Positions 1 to 7,594 of a stretch of DNA of 34,298 nt are shown piece by piece. The stretch is taken from the NCBI GenBank assembly GCA_016927095.1, contig JAFGNI010000396.1:1-34298 (forward strand), in the 5' to 3' direction. Numbering within the stretch: position 1 is the stretch's first letter; every line of letters starts with the position of its first letter. Source of the DNA: Anaerolineae bacterium (GTDB lineage: Bacteria > Chloroflexota > Anaerolineae > B4-G1 > SLSP01). The notes beneath the pieces were generated by a model, which was given only the letters and a program-made list of their open reading frames with translations, was not told the DNA's origin and ran no database searches. The position numbers and the translations under genes are program-made.

Positions 1-1
1 G

Positions 2-130
<129 letters not shown>

Positions 131-155
131 AACTGAGCCGTTTTCGCAGCTAAGA

Positions 156-197
156 AACGACCCTCGGCGATGCCGCAAGTAGCCACCGAGGGTCGTT
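156..197. terminator. Bidirectional hairpin between convergent lysS and HD gene
   Basis: A 12-bp perfect inverted repeat (156-167 AACGACCCTCGG with 186-197 CCGAGGGTCGTT) encloses an 18-nt loop. It lies between the lysS stop (128-130) and the HD-gene stop (203-205). Read on the minus strand the stem is followed by TTTCTTAG, a short U-rich tail, so it looks better as a terminator for the HD gene than for lysS, where no T run follows. Confidence 0.65.
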
Positions 198-202
198 GTC
201 GT

Positions 203-859
203 CTAGAGCACGCCCGCCACCTCTGCGTCCAGGCGATCGAAGAAGGCCACCATCGCCTGATGACGGCCCTCAGCAAGACGCCGTCCCTCCGCCGTGTAAA
301 GGCGGTCTTTGATCCGGGACAACTTCACCACGAACTCATGGACAGCCGTGTGCTCATCCGGGTCGTCATCTACGCGGTGACGCCTACCGACTTGATCCCA
401 GCGCGCAAGGTCGACAGCCCGGCGCGGCGCCCACAGTCGTTGACCGTGCGCGCCGCTGTACGCAAAAGCACGCGCGATCCCAATAGCGCCAATGGCATCC
501 AGCTTGTCCGCATCAAAGAGCACCTGGGCCTCCAGCGTCTCCGGATCAGGCACAGAACGGAAGCGATGGGCAGCGATCGCGTGGGCAATCGCCATCGTAT
601 CGGTTTCGGGCACGCCCTTCCGCAGCAGGTGATCTCTCGCCCGTCCCGCAGCCACGGCGGCGTGGTCGCTGCCATCCGCCTGCGACACGGCACGGCCCCA
701 GTCATGCAGCAGCGCTGCAGCGCGGACGATCTCCAAATTGGCTCCCTCCACGTGCGCGATATGCTCGGCCAATGCCAACACGCGGAGGATGTGGTCGAAA
801 TCATGCACACTGTCAGACCCATCGTAGAGCACCTGCGCTTCAGCCACTGTCACATACAA
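203..859 (-). CDS. HD-domain metal-dependent phosphohydrolase (YedJ-like)
   Basis: This is a 218-residue cytoplasmic protein of the HD hydrolase superfamily. The metal-binding pattern is visible: His23 in the first helix (HDFDHILRV), the His52-Asp53 doublet in ALLHDWGRA, and Asp117 in a FDADKLDAIGAIGIAR segment typical of the YedJ/COG1418-like group. Family members hydrolyse phosphate esters or nucleotides with divalent metals; the substrate here is unknown. The chosen start is a TTG at 857-859, because AAGGAGG lies six bases before it; no ATG is better placed. A hairpin (891-916) lies in its upstream region, and it converges on lysS. The neighbours give no clear pathway. Confidence 0.8.
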   Translation of the reverse strand: MYVTVAEAQVLYDGSDSVHDFDHILRVLALAEHIAHVEGANLEIVRAAALLHDWGRAVSQADGSDHAAVAAGRARDHLLRKGVPETDTMAIAHAIAAHRFRSVPDPETLEAQVLFDADKLDAIGAIGIARAFAYSGAHGQRLWAPRRAVDLARWDQVGRRHRVDDDPDEHTAVHEFVVKLSRIKDRLYTAEGRRLAEGRHQAMVAFFDRLDAEVAGVL

Positions 860-890
860 GGCAGCCTCCTTACTACACTGGTAAATCGCA

Positions 891-916
891 GCCCGCGAAC
901 CATGGGGTTCGCGGGC
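891..916 (-). terminator. Hairpin downstream of the LysM/M23 operon
   Basis: An 11-bp perfect stem (891-901 GCCCGCGAACC with 906-916 GGTTCGCGGGC) has a 4-base loop. It sits 105 bases past the stop of the second peptidase gene and 32 bases before the HD-gene start. The stem is strong, but only a weak T content (TGCGATTT) follows on the minus strand. It may terminate the peptidase operon or act in the HD gene leader. Confidence 0.5.
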
Positions 917-1021
917 GTAACGACAAGACGAAACATCATCGCAGTCTAGAGCTCAGGGCTCACACTATCGCGGCAAAGCCTCGCGCTGTTAGCCTCGGAG
1001 CCGGACGTCGGCAGTTGGACG

Positions 1022-2137
1022 CTAGTGCAGATAGATCAGCGGGTTGGTCGGGTAGGAGTCGTAGCGGATCTCGAAGTGAAGATGCGGACCGGTCGAGTTT
1101 CCGGTACTCCCCATCGCCCCAATCACCTGCCCCCCCTCGACCACTTCTCCCTCACGTACGAAAATGTCACTGAGGTGAGCATAGTACGTCTGATAGCCGT
1201 TCTGGTGATCCACAACGATCAGATAGCCATAGCCGATATCCGTCCAGCCGGCAAAAGCCACAAACCCGCTATCAGAAGCCCAAATGGCGGCGCCCACAGA
1301 CGCCCCGATGTCAATGGCGCGATGCCCGTACCAGTATCCTTGCGTCAGCACGCCCGACGCAGGCCAGTTGAAGACCCCCAAGGCTTGAGCGGCAACGGGC
1401 ACAGGACCCACATAGGTCGTGACCTCGCGTGTCTCATAGGGTTTGCTCCCACCGGGCACGATCAGACTGCTGCCCACCAAGGGGGTGCCGTTGGGCGCGA
1501 ACGCATTGAAGGGACAGGAAGCAATTGCCTCCACGTCAACTTTGTACGCCTGGGCAATGCTCTCGAGGGTGTCGCTGACGGCGACCGTGTGATAGACGCC
1601 ATCAATGGGCAGAATGACCAACTCCTGGCCCACGCGAAGCAGATCGGGCATCTTCTCCAGCTCGGGGTTCGACCACAGCAGCGTGGTAGGCTGTAGATCA
1701 AAGGACTCCGCGATCTTCTCAGTCGTATCGCCGGGCCCTACAGTGTAGGTGGTGATCTCCAGCCGTGGGCGGTCAGGAACGGCCGTGTGAACCTGCGCTT
1801 GTCGCACAATCCTGGCCTGGGAAGCAGCTCGGTAATAGGGGCGCTCAACTTCCGCCGCCACCGGGGCAGCGGCGTCGACGTTTTGCACAAAGCCCTCAAG
1901 CAACGTCTTGTCCGCGACGCGGACGATGGCAGAGGGAGAGTCCAGCCGCAAAGCACCGAGAACGACAAGGACGGCGATCACCAGAACCAACGCGATGTGC
2001 GCCGTCAAGCGACCAATAGCCGGGCGCTGTCCGTCCCGGTCATCTCCCCAACGCCAGATCCAGGCAGCCACACGCGCCATCAGGCGCACAAAGAGCGGGC
2101 TATGCCAATCTGAGCTATGCTTCGAGATATCAGTCAT
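1022..2137 (-). CDS. Membrane-anchored LysM/M23 peptidase, copy 2
   Basis: The 371-residue protein has a short cytoplasmic N-terminus, one transmembrane helix (about residues 46-64), two LysM domains (about 131-177 and 182-228) and a C-terminal M23 (lysostaphin/LytM-type) domain. The zinc-site residues are present: His272 and Asp276 in GHRAIDIG, His320 in YYAHL, and the GPHLHFEIR motif with His352/His354. The family cuts peptidoglycan peptide cross-links; LysM binds glycan. The frame is open up to 2263, which would overlap the preceding gene by 101 bases. I chose the ATG at 2137 because the encoded MTDISKHS start lines up with the paralogue's MTEESS start and leaves a 25-base gap. No convincing Shine-Dalgarno is visible, so it may be translationally coupled to copy 1. 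Confidence 0.88.
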   Translation of the reverse strand: MTDISKHSSDWHSPLFVRLMARVAAWIWRWGDDRDGQRPAIGRLTAHIALVLVIAVLVVLGALRLDSPSAIVRVADKTLLEGFVQNVDAAAPVAAEVERPYYRAASQARIVRQAQVHTAVPDRPRLEITTYTVGPGDTTEKIAESFDLQPTTLLWSNPELEKMPDLLRVGQELVILPIDGVYHTVAVSDTLESIAQAYKVDVEAIASCPFNAFAPNGTPLVGSSLIVPGGSKPYETREVTTYVGPVPVAAQALGVFNWPASGVLTQGYWYGHRAIDIGASVGAAIWASDSGFVAFAGWTDIGYGYLIVVDHQNGYQTYYAHLSDIFVREGEVVEGGQVIGAMGSTGNSTGPHLHFEIRYDSYPTNPLIYLH

Positions 2138-2162
2138 GGTTTGGCAGCAGAGATCGCAGGGC

Positions 2163-3449
2163 TTACGGCTCAAAGAGCTGCGGGTTCTGAGGGACACCGT
2201 TCTTGCGTATCTCGTAATGCAAGTGCGGTCCCGTGGACCACCCTGTGGTTCCGCAATAGCCAATCACTTGACCCTGGTAGACCGGATCGCCACAGCTCAC
2301 CGCATAGGCGTTGAAATGCGCGTAGTAGGTCTCATAGCCATTGCCGTGGCTGACCCGTACCAGGTTGCCATAGCCGCCGTTCCACCCGACCCAGACGACG
2401 ACGCCAGCATCCGACGCTACGATGGGATCGCCCAGGCGGCAACGGTAGTCCAGACCGATATGCCGCGGGTTGCGAGGGTCGCCAAAGGTCCAGCCGGACA
2501 CCGCATATGAGCCTGTCGGCAGAATGAACCAGCCGTTGGCGCCATAGCCTGATACAGCTGTGTCACCGCAATAGCCATAGCTGGCTGAAGCGTAACCGAC
2601 AGAGGGTGCGGTAGGTTCGGGAGGGGGCGGTTCCCACTCGAAGTCGTCTCCCACACCACCGGGGACAACCAACAGCGTACCTTCTGCCAGAGGCCTGCCT
2701 GGCGTCACGGCGTTCCACTGATTGTACAACTCCTCAACCGGGACTTCGTAGAATTCCGCGATCGACTCCGCCGTCTCTCCCGGCATGACGGTGTGATAGG
2801 CGCCGTCGACCGGAGGGATCGCCAGGGTCAGACCGGGCTGTAGCAGCCATGGGGATCCCTGGAGCGTCTCCATGTTGGACCAGACGAGGGTATAGGGCGA
2901 GAGCTTGAACTGCTCAGCGATCCAGAAGATGTTGTCTCCCTCCTGGACCGTGTAGTCTATCACTTCCAGCCGCTCGCGCTCCGGGATGGTCGTGAGAGGA
3001 TTGGCCTGCCGCACAACAGCTTTGGGTTGCAAATAATCGCCGAAGAGCTGGTTACCTATGCTCAGGGCCGTTGGCGTCGCCACGGGTTCTGCCGCCGCAG
3101 GGAGAGACAGCGAGCGTGGCTGCGAAGAGCCCACGACATTCATCGGCGTCAACGTGACATGCCCAACAAAGCCCACCAGCAACGCAAGAAGCAGAATTGC
3201 TGCGTGGGCACTATAACGCCCAATAAACGCGGCAACGGCCCGGCGATCACGTCCCCATCGCCAGACAGTTGCCGTCGCGTATGCTATGAGCTTTTCGGGA
3301 AATCGGACAAGCATCTGTGTGAAGGGAACCTTCACCCGGAAGCCTTGCTCCTCAATGGAGCCAGACTTCACCTCAGGGCTTGCCCCACCGTTCGGCACGT
3401 CTTCTGAAGACGGCGAACCGGCAGTGTCACAGCTAGATTCTTCTGTCAT
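2163..3449 (-). CDS. Membrane-anchored LysM/M23 peptidase, copy 1
   Basis: This 428-residue paralogue of the downstream gene has the same layout: a Ser/Glu-rich cytoplasmic tail, a transmembrane helix (about 82-100), LysM domains (about 165-212 and 218-264), a Pro-rich linker (274-283) and an M23 zinc peptidase domain from about 328. Its metal ligands are His330 and Asp334 (RHIGLDY), His378 (YYAHF) and His409/His411 (GPHLHYEIR), so it should be active, unlike degenerate LytM factors. The protein should face the cell envelope and act on peptidoglycan. It is the first gene of a two-gene operon; an extended -10 promoter at 3570-3597 precedes it with a leader of about 115 bases. The Shine-Dalgarno is weak. 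Four Cys (294, 333, 386, 399) in the extracellular part could form disulfides. Confidence 0.9.
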   Translation of the reverse strand: MTEESSCDTAGSPSSEDVPNGGASPEVKSGSIEEQGFRVKVPFTQMLVRFPEKLIAYATATVWRWGRDRRAVAAFIGRYSAHAAILLLALLVGFVGHVTLTPMNVVGSSQPRSLSLPAAAEPVATPTALSIGNQLFGDYLQPKAVVRQANPLTTIPERERLEVIDYTVQEGDNIFWIAEQFKLSPYTLVWSNMETLQGSPWLLQPGLTLAIPPVDGAYHTVMPGETAESIAEFYEVPVEELYNQWNAVTPGRPLAEGTLLVVPGGVGDDFEWEPPPPEPTAPSVGYASASYGYCGDTAVSGYGANGWFILPTGSYAVSGWTFGDPRNPRHIGLDYRCRLGDPIVASDAGVVVWVGWNGGYGNLVRVSHGNGYETYYAHFNAYAVSCGDPVYQGQVIGYCGTTGWSTGPHLHYEIRKNGVPQNPQLFEP

Positions 3450-3500
3450 AGGTTCTCTGGTGTGAGTCCCAAGATAGATCCCGCCTGTTCTTCAACAATA

Positions 3501-3527
3501 CCCGGGACGACCACCCGCAATCCCGGG
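3501..3527 (-). other. Hairpin in the leader of the LysM/M23 operon
   Basis: CCCGGGA (3501-3507) pairs with TCCCGGG (3521-3527) around a 13-base loop. A further GC-rich palindromic stretch (GGGGGTGAATCCCC) follows at about 3525-3538. Both fall in the untranslated leader between the predicted promoter and the first peptidase gene. Their function is unknown; they could be part of a repeat or an RNA structure. Confidence 0.4.
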
Positions 3528-3569
3528 GGTGAATCCCCGCGAAGGTTACTTGGCCCCACATACACTTCC

Positions 3570-3597
3570 ATTATAGCATACAGAATCAAGACAGCAA
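3570..3597 (-). promoter_or_regulatory. Extended -10 promoter for the LysM/M23 operon
   Basis: On the minus strand TTGCTG (3592-3597) is followed after 16 bases by a perfect TATAAT (3570-3575). TG lies one base before the -10, giving the extended -10 form TGCTATAAT. Predicted transcription starts near 3563, about 115 bases before the first peptidase start codon. Confidence 0.65.
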
Positions 3598-3608
3598 CTG
3601 GACGCCGG

Positions 3609-3762
3609 CAAGCGCCAAGGCCATCGCAGTTGGCCATCTGCGCCGGGCCCTGTGCCTGCTGCCTCAGGGCAGGGCTTGTCCCTGCCCCTACAGCGGCTAT
3701 CCGTAGGGGCACCCCTTGTGGGTGCCCTTCCCAACTTGCGATTGCCCTAGGGCAAGCGCTTG
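3609..3762. repeat. MITE-like intergenic repeat element with nested hairpins
   Basis: The outer ends are imperfect terminal inverted repeats: 3609-3633 (CAAGCGC...ATCGCAGTTGG) matches the complement of 3731-3762 (CAAGCGC...ATCGCAAGTTGG) with a small gap. Inside are two hairpins with 8-bp perfect stems and the same CTTGT loop (3667-3687 and 3707-3727). They are joined by a 9-bp inverted pair TGCCCCTAC/GTAGGGGCA (3683-3691 and 3703-3711). No protein is encoded. The layout suggests a non-autonomous mobile or REP-type repeat; copies elsewhere in the genome cannot be seen from this window. The rest of the 371-base gap 3450-3820 holds the two divergent promoters and the peptidase leader. Confidence 0.6.
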
Positions 3763-3787
3763 ACACTGTAGCTCAGCATGCGATAAT
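3760..3787 (+). promoter_or_regulatory. Sigma70 promoter of the thioredoxin gene
   Basis: A consensus TTGACA (3760-3765) is followed after 16 bases by GATAAT (3782-3787), five of six matches to TATAAT. Transcription should start near 3794, leaving a leader of about 27 bases. The first three bases of the -35 box belong to the right end of the repeat element. Confidence 0.75.
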
Positions 3788-3820
3788 CCGGACACCCGAA
3801 TAGCAGACAGAGGAGAGTGT

Positions 3821-4150
3821 GTGGAGATGAGCAGCCTACAGCAAGTCGACGACAAGAGCTTCTCAGATGTAATCGAAACCAGCGAGGTACCGGTGCTGGT
3901 AGACTTTTTCGCCGAATGGTGTCCGCCATGTCGTAGGCTGGGCCCCACGCTCGAGGAGGTTGCCGAGGAGCTTGCAGATCGGCTGAAGATCGTAAAAGTC
4001 AACGTGGATTCGACATCATTGGCGCCCAAACACGGCGTGATGAACATCCCCACCATGATCCTCTTCAAGCAAGGCGAGGAAGTCGACCGCCTGGTGGGCA
4101 ACCAATCCAAGCGCAACCTGATAGAACAGCTGGAGAAGCACCTCGACTAG
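3821..4150 (+). CDS. trxA: Thioredoxin with a CPPC active site
   Basis: This is a 109-residue single-domain thioredoxin with no signal peptide, so it should be cytoplasmic. The redox site reads AEWCPPCRRL, with Pro in place of the usual Gly of WCGPC; the cis-proline loop NIPTM is present. Thioredoxins reduce protein disulfides using electrons from thioredoxin reductase, which is not in this window. The GAGGAG at 3810-3815 is five bases before a GTG (3821) and eleven before an ATG (3827); I give the GTG, but the ATG two codons later is nearly as likely. A strong promoter lies just upstream. It is a one-gene unit between divergent peptidase genes and a convergent mazG. Confidence 0.92.
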   Translation: MEMSSLQQVDDKSFSDVIETSEVPVLVDFFAEWCPPCRRLGPTLEEVAEELADRLKIVKVNVDSTSLAPKHGVMNIPTMILFKQGEEVDRLVGNQSKRNLIEQLEKHLD

Positions 4151-4193
4151 CCACGATACCATCATCACACCTGGGATCCGGTGGGCGCAGAGC

Positions 4194-4219
4194 CGGAGGC
4201 TAGACGATGCCAGCCTCCG
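4194..4219. terminator. Hairpin spanning the mazG stop codon
   Basis: An 8-bp perfect stem (4194-4201 CGGAGGCT with 4212-4219 AGCCTCCG) has a 10-base loop and covers the mazG stop codon (4200-4202). It lies at the junction where trxA and mazG converge. Neither side has a T run, so termination activity is only a possibility. Confidence 0.35.
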
Positions 4220-5669
4220 TCCAGAGCCGCCGGATCTCTTCATTTGACAGGTCGTCCACCGATCGATCCGCGTCACGGGCAGCCCTCTCCAGAACGTAGA
4301 AGCGCTCCGCAAACCGCTGATTGGCTTCACGTAGAGCACTCTCCGGATCGATGTTGCTCCGCCGAGCCCAGTCGGACACGACCAGAAGAAGATCGCCCAG
4401 CAGCTGATCGACCGAGCGCGCTGCTGACTGCGACTGCAGCGCAGCCATCAGATGGCCCACGCCATGGGCCACAGCCTGCGGCAACTCGACCCAGATGCCA
4501 TCTTCTGCAACCCGCTCGAATCCAATCCTACCCGCCCGGTCGGCGTAGGCTGCAGCCTGGGCCAGCGCGGGCAGCGCCTTGGGGATACCGGCTAACAATG
4601 AGCGCTCCGAGGTGCCCTTGGCGTCGCGTTCCTGTCGTTTGATCGCCTCCCAGTTGGTGATCACGTCGCCTACGCCCTGGACATCTACACCTCCCCATAC
4701 GTGCGGGTGTCGTCGCTTGAGCTTCGCGTCGATCTGCGCAATCATGTCGGTCATATAGAAGTCGCCCTCCTCCACCGCAATCTGGGCGTGGAGCACGATC
4801 TGGAGCAGAAGATCCCCCAGCTCCTCCCGTAGGGCGGAAGGAGAGCTCGCGTCGATCGCGTCCAGGACCTCATAGCACTCCTCCAGAAGGTTGGTTCGCA
4901 AGCTTTCGTGCGTCTGCTCGCGATCCCAGGGACATCCTTCGGGGGAACGCAGCCTCGCGATGGTCTCCTGGAAGCCCTCAAAACTCGTGACACCGGGCAG
5001 GGCAGCCACATAGAGCGTGGAAAGGGCAGAGACGGGATGCCGATCGATCTCGTAGAGCGGCAGGTGCCTGACCGACTCGGCCGCGGTCCCGGCACCGTCG
5101 ATCAGGACAGTGGGATGGTCATCGGCGTACTGGTTCATCAGCACGAGCTTCAGTTCAGACGCCACAGCCCGGCTGTAGACCTGCGCAATCAGGGCCGGTT
5201 GGTCGGGATTCAGCGGAGGATGGTGAAGCGCTAGGAAGTCCAGCGCATCCAGGATCTGCAGCCCGTCCAGGGCATCGAGGCCCAGCGCGGTCAAGGCAGG
5301 TTCCACGAAGCTAAGCCCGTTGACGACACGCACCGGAATGCCTATCTCCTTTGAAGCGGTCAACAGCCGGGCGACCGTCGACTCCCCTACCAAGGGATGC
5401 CCAGGGACGGCGTAGACAACGCCAGCATCACGGCGCCCAAGCTCCAGCACGCGCTCCGCGATCTCCCTGTAGACATCGGAAAACCGCTCGGCGCGTTCGT
5501 AGACCTCATCAAAGCTGTGCAACCTCACGCCCTGAGGAAGATCCTTGACGACAGGATGATGAAGTGTCCGCAACCAGATCTCGTCAGCCTCTTTGAGGAC
5601 ATCCCAGGCCTCAAGTGTCAAATCCCCGATAGCCCCTGGTCCCAGACCTACGATCGTGATACCCGGCAT
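4200..5669 (-). CDS. mazG: YabN-like fusion: tetrapyrrole methylase domain + MazG NTP pyrophosphohydrolase
   Basis: The protein has 489 residues, the same size class as Bacillus YabN. Residues 1 to about 225 form a tetrapyrrole (SAM-dependent) methylase-like domain (GLGPG at 8-12, AVPGHPLVGEST near 87-98). From about 233 comes a MazG domain with RSPEGCPWD, the acidic metal site EECYE (263-267) and EELGD (282-286), then a degenerate second MazG half. MazG enzymes hydrolyse (d)NTPs to monophosphates and remove non-canonical nucleotides; the role of the methylase part is unclear. I chose the ATG at 5669 because GGAGG lies six to seven bases upstream; the frame stays open to 5750, which would run into the terminator. 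It lies downstream of the ribosomal-operon terminator, so it probably has its own promoter or depends on readthrough. Confidence 0.9.
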   Translation of the reverse strand: MPGITIVGLGPGAIGDLTLEAWDVLKEADEIWLRTLHHPVVKDLPQGVRLHSFDEVYERAERFSDVYREIAERVLELGRRDAGVVYAVPGHPLVGESTVARLLTASKEIGIPVRVVNGLSFVEPALTALGLDALDGLQILDALDFLALHHPPLNPDQPALIAQVYSRAVASELKLVLMNQYADDHPTVLIDGAGTAAESVRHLPLYEIDRHPVSALSTLYVAALPGVTSFEGFQETIARLRSPEGCPWDREQTHESLRTNLLEECYEVLDAIDASSPSALREELGDLLLQIVLHAQIAVEEGDFYMTDMIAQIDAKLKRRHPHVWGGVDVQGVGDVITNWEAIKRQERDAKGTSERSLLAGIPKALPALAQAAAYADRAGRIGFERVAEDGIWVELPQAVAHGVGHLMAALQSQSAARSVDQLLGDLLLVVSDWARRSNIDPESALREANQRFAERFYVLERAARDADRSVDDLSNEEIRRLWTEAGIV

Positions 5670-5730
5670 CTGCAACTCCTCCCTCCTCAACCACCCAACG
5701 AGCGATGGCAGGGCTCTCCTGCGATCCACA

Positions 5731-5767
5731 AAGAAAAAGGTAGGCAGCATTGAGATCTGCCTACCTT
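5731..5767 (-). terminator. Rho-independent terminator closing the ribosomal protein array
   Basis: On the minus strand an 11-bp stem (5757-5767 with 5737-5747, core GGTAGGCAG/CTGCCTACC) and a 9-base loop are followed directly by TTTTTCTT. This is the clearest intrinsic terminator in the window. It begins 21 bases past the rpsI stop codon and marks the end of the long array that starts at rpoB/rpsL. Confidence 0.92.
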
Positions 5768-5787
5768 GAATTCCAACTCTCGCGGAA

Positions 5788-6174
5788 TTAGCGCTTCGTG
5801 TACTGCGGTGCCTTGCGAGCCCGCTTGAGACCAGGCTTCTTGCGCTCTTTCATACGCGAATCCCGGGTCAGCATGCCGCCTTGGCGCAGGGCAGGACGGT
5901 ACTCGGGGTTCACCTCCAACAGAGCACGGGCAACACCCATGCGAATCGCGCCGGCCTGACCGGTGATGCCACCCCCCTTGGCCAGGACCGTAACGTCGAA
6001 GTGACCCGCTGTCTGCGTAGTCTCGAGAGGTTCGGTCACGGCAACCCAATCCACCTCACGACCAAAATACTCCTGGTACGGCTTGCCGTTGATCAGGAAC
6101 TGTCCAGTGCCGTTCGGGTGCAGTCGCACACGCGCGGTTGATGTCTTGCGACGTCCTAAACCTTCGTAGTACAT
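5788..6174 (-). CDS. rpsI: 30S ribosomal protein S9
   Basis: The 128-residue protein starts MYYEGLGRRKTSTARV and ends in the basic tail KAPQYTKR, both S9 hallmarks. The C-terminal Lys-Arg reaches the P-site tRNA in known ribosomes. The GGGITGQAGAIRMGVARALL core is intact. The ATG at 6174 has AAGGAG six bases upstream. It follows rplM by 23 bases in the usual L13-S9 pair and is the last gene before the strong terminator. Confidence 0.97.
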   Translation of the reverse strand: MYYEGLGRRKTSTARVRLHPNGTGQFLINGKPYQEYFGREVDWVAVTEPLETTQTAGHFDVTVLAKGGGITGQAGAIRMGVARALLEVNPEYRPALRQGGMLTRDSRMKERKKPGLKRARKAPQYTKR

Positions 6175-6197
6175 TCACATCTCCTTAAATCTTGTGC

Positions 6198-6629
6198 CTA
6201 GAACTCCAAAGGCAGCGGCTGCTGAGCCTGGTGCGGGTGCTGAGGACCGCTATAGACCTTCAGCTTCTTGAGCTGCTGGCGTCCAAGTGGGCCACGCGGT
6301 AGCATGCCCTTGACTGCGTGGGTAATCACACGGTCTGGATGCAGTTCCAACTGCCGGCGCAGTGAGATCTCACGGAGGCCGCCGGGATACCCCGTATACC
6401 GGTAGTACATCTTCTGATCTAGTTTGCGACCGGTCACGTTGATCTTTTCCGCATTGATCACAATCACGAAGTCGCCAACGTCCTCGTGGGGTGTGTACTG
6501 CGGCTTGTGCTTCCCCCGCAGGACCGTTGCGATCCGGGTCGCCAAGCGCCCCAGGGTCATGTCTGCGGCATCAACCACGTACCACTTTCGCTCCACCTCT
6601 CCGGGCTTGGCGACATAAGTCTTGTGCAT
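6198..6629 (-). CDS. rplM: 50S ribosomal protein L13
   Basis: This is an early-assembly large-subunit protein of 143 residues. It shows the start [14 protein letters not shown], the LGRLATRIA segment and [14 protein letters not shown]. The frame is open five codons further to a GTG at 6644, but the AAAGGTG Shine-Dalgarno overlaps that GTG, so the ATG at 6629 is the better start and gives the usual family length. The C-terminus carries a short Gln/Pro/His-rich extension. It forms a pair with rpsI. The 148-base gap upstream contains a 15-base tandem duplication and no clear promoter. Confidence 0.96.
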   Translation of the reverse strand: MHKTYVAKPGEVERKWYVVDAADMTLGRLATRIATVLRGKHKPQYTPHEDVGDFVIVINAEKINVTGRKLDQKMYYRYTGYPGGLREISLRRQLELHPDRVITHAVKGMLPRGPLGRQQLKKLKVYSGPQHPHQAQQPLPLEF

Positions 6630-6680
6630 TCTTATGTTCTTCACCTTTTGCTAACTCCCTATCTCAGAATAATCCCTCGA

Positions 6681-6710
6681 GATCCCGTCTCTGAAGATCC
6701 CGTCTCTGAA
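6681..6710. repeat. 15-base tandem duplication upstream of rplM
   Basis: GATCCCGTCTCTGAA occurs twice in direct succession (6681-6695 and 6696-6710), followed by a partly similar stretch. It lies in the gap between truA and rplM. No function is evident. Confidence 0.8.
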
Positions 6711-6777
6711 GGCCTTGTCTCACTACGTATCTACCCCACAAGATCCTGCATCCAACGCTAGCCCCTACACTCAGGAC

Positions 6778-7515
6778 CTAGGCACTGGCGTAGGTCACAG
6801 ACTTCAAGCACAGGCCTTTCGCTGTTATGGCAGGTCCGGCCTTCTGCCGGTCCCGCGTATCCAGGATCTCCTTGAACTCCTCGGGCAGCAGAGCGCCATA
6901 TCCTACCCGGAGCAGTGTTCCTACTAGCATCCTGACCATACGGTACAGGAAAGCGTCAGCCTCGATGTCAAAGGTCAGCCACTGCTGATCGCAGGTCCAT
7001 TCGGCGCCCAACACATGGCGGACCGCGTTGTCCCCCTGCGGCGGCGAGCCAAAGGCCTCAAAATCGTGACGCCCTATCAGACATCTTGTTGCCTCCGCCA
7101 TCGCCCCAACATCCAAGTCCCGCGCGACGTGCAGGCTGTACCGGTCGACCATCGGATCTCGCACGGGCGCACAGTAGATCGTGTATCGATAGCTTCGGCT
7201 GAGCGCGTCGAACCGAGGGTGAAACCTCGCATCGACTTCGCTAAGCTCAACAACAGCTATCTGACTTGGCAGCAGAGCGTTCATCCCGCGATGGAGATCC
7301 GCTACAGAGTGCCCCCAGTCGGCGTCGAACGCGATAACCTGTCCTTCTGCGTGCACACCAGCATCCGTACGCCCGGATGCCAGTACCCGAATCTCAGTGT
7401 TTGTTAGCTTCGCCAGAACCCGCTCGATATCGGCCTGGATGGTGGGGGCGTTATTCTGTATCTGGTAGCCCCCGTAGTCTGTGCCATCGTAAGCCACAAC
7501 CGCTTTGAACCGCAC
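6778..7515 (-). CDS. truA: tRNA pseudouridine(38-40) synthase
   Basis: This is a TruA enzyme of 245 residues that converts uridines 38-40 of the tRNA anticodon stem-loop to pseudouridine. The catalytic Asp51 is in ASGRTDAGVHAEGQV. The VAYDGTDYGGYQIQ start is typical except for Tyr in place of the common Phe before Gln. The late GTLLRVGYGAL motif is present. Translation should start at GTG 7515; the Shine-Dalgarno (GTGAG) is weak. It sits between rplQ and rplM, a common place for truA in many bacteria. Confidence 0.95.
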   Translation of the reverse strand: MRFKAVVAYDGTDYGGYQIQNNAPTIQADIERVLAKLTNTEIRVLASGRTDAGVHAEGQVIAFDADWGHSVADLHRGMNALLPSQIAVVELSEVDARFHPRFDALSRSYRYTIYCAPVRDPMVDRYSLHVARDLDVGAMAEATRCLIGRHDFEAFGSPPQGDNAVRHVLGAEWTCDQQWLTFDIEADAFLYRMVRMLVGTLLRVGYGALLPEEFKEILDTRDRQKAGPAITAKGLCLKSVTYASA

Positions 7516-7594
7516 GCTAGCTCACTGTCAGTACTCAGACCAACCCACAGACCTTAGCCGCAACAGCATGTACAGAGACGCGCCCAACTCGCCC

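Noticed and set aside
170..949. A 259-codon plus-strand frame across the HD gene
   Set aside because: It starts inside the loop of the terminator hairpin and is antisense to an HD-domain gene with clear catalytic residues and a good Shine-Dalgarno.
2138..2263. A longer N-terminus for the second LysM/M23 peptidase
   Set aside because: It would overlap the upstream gene by 101 bases, and the paralogue starts at the position equivalent to the ATG at 2137.
3446..3803. Open frames on both strands in the peptidase-trxA intergenic region
   Set aside because: They are made up of the repeat element and hairpins; no family resemblance or ribosome site.
5670..5750. A 27-residue N-terminal extension of MazG
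   Set aside because: It would begin next to the rpsI terminator and lacks family support; a strong Shine-Dalgarno stands in front of the inner ATG.
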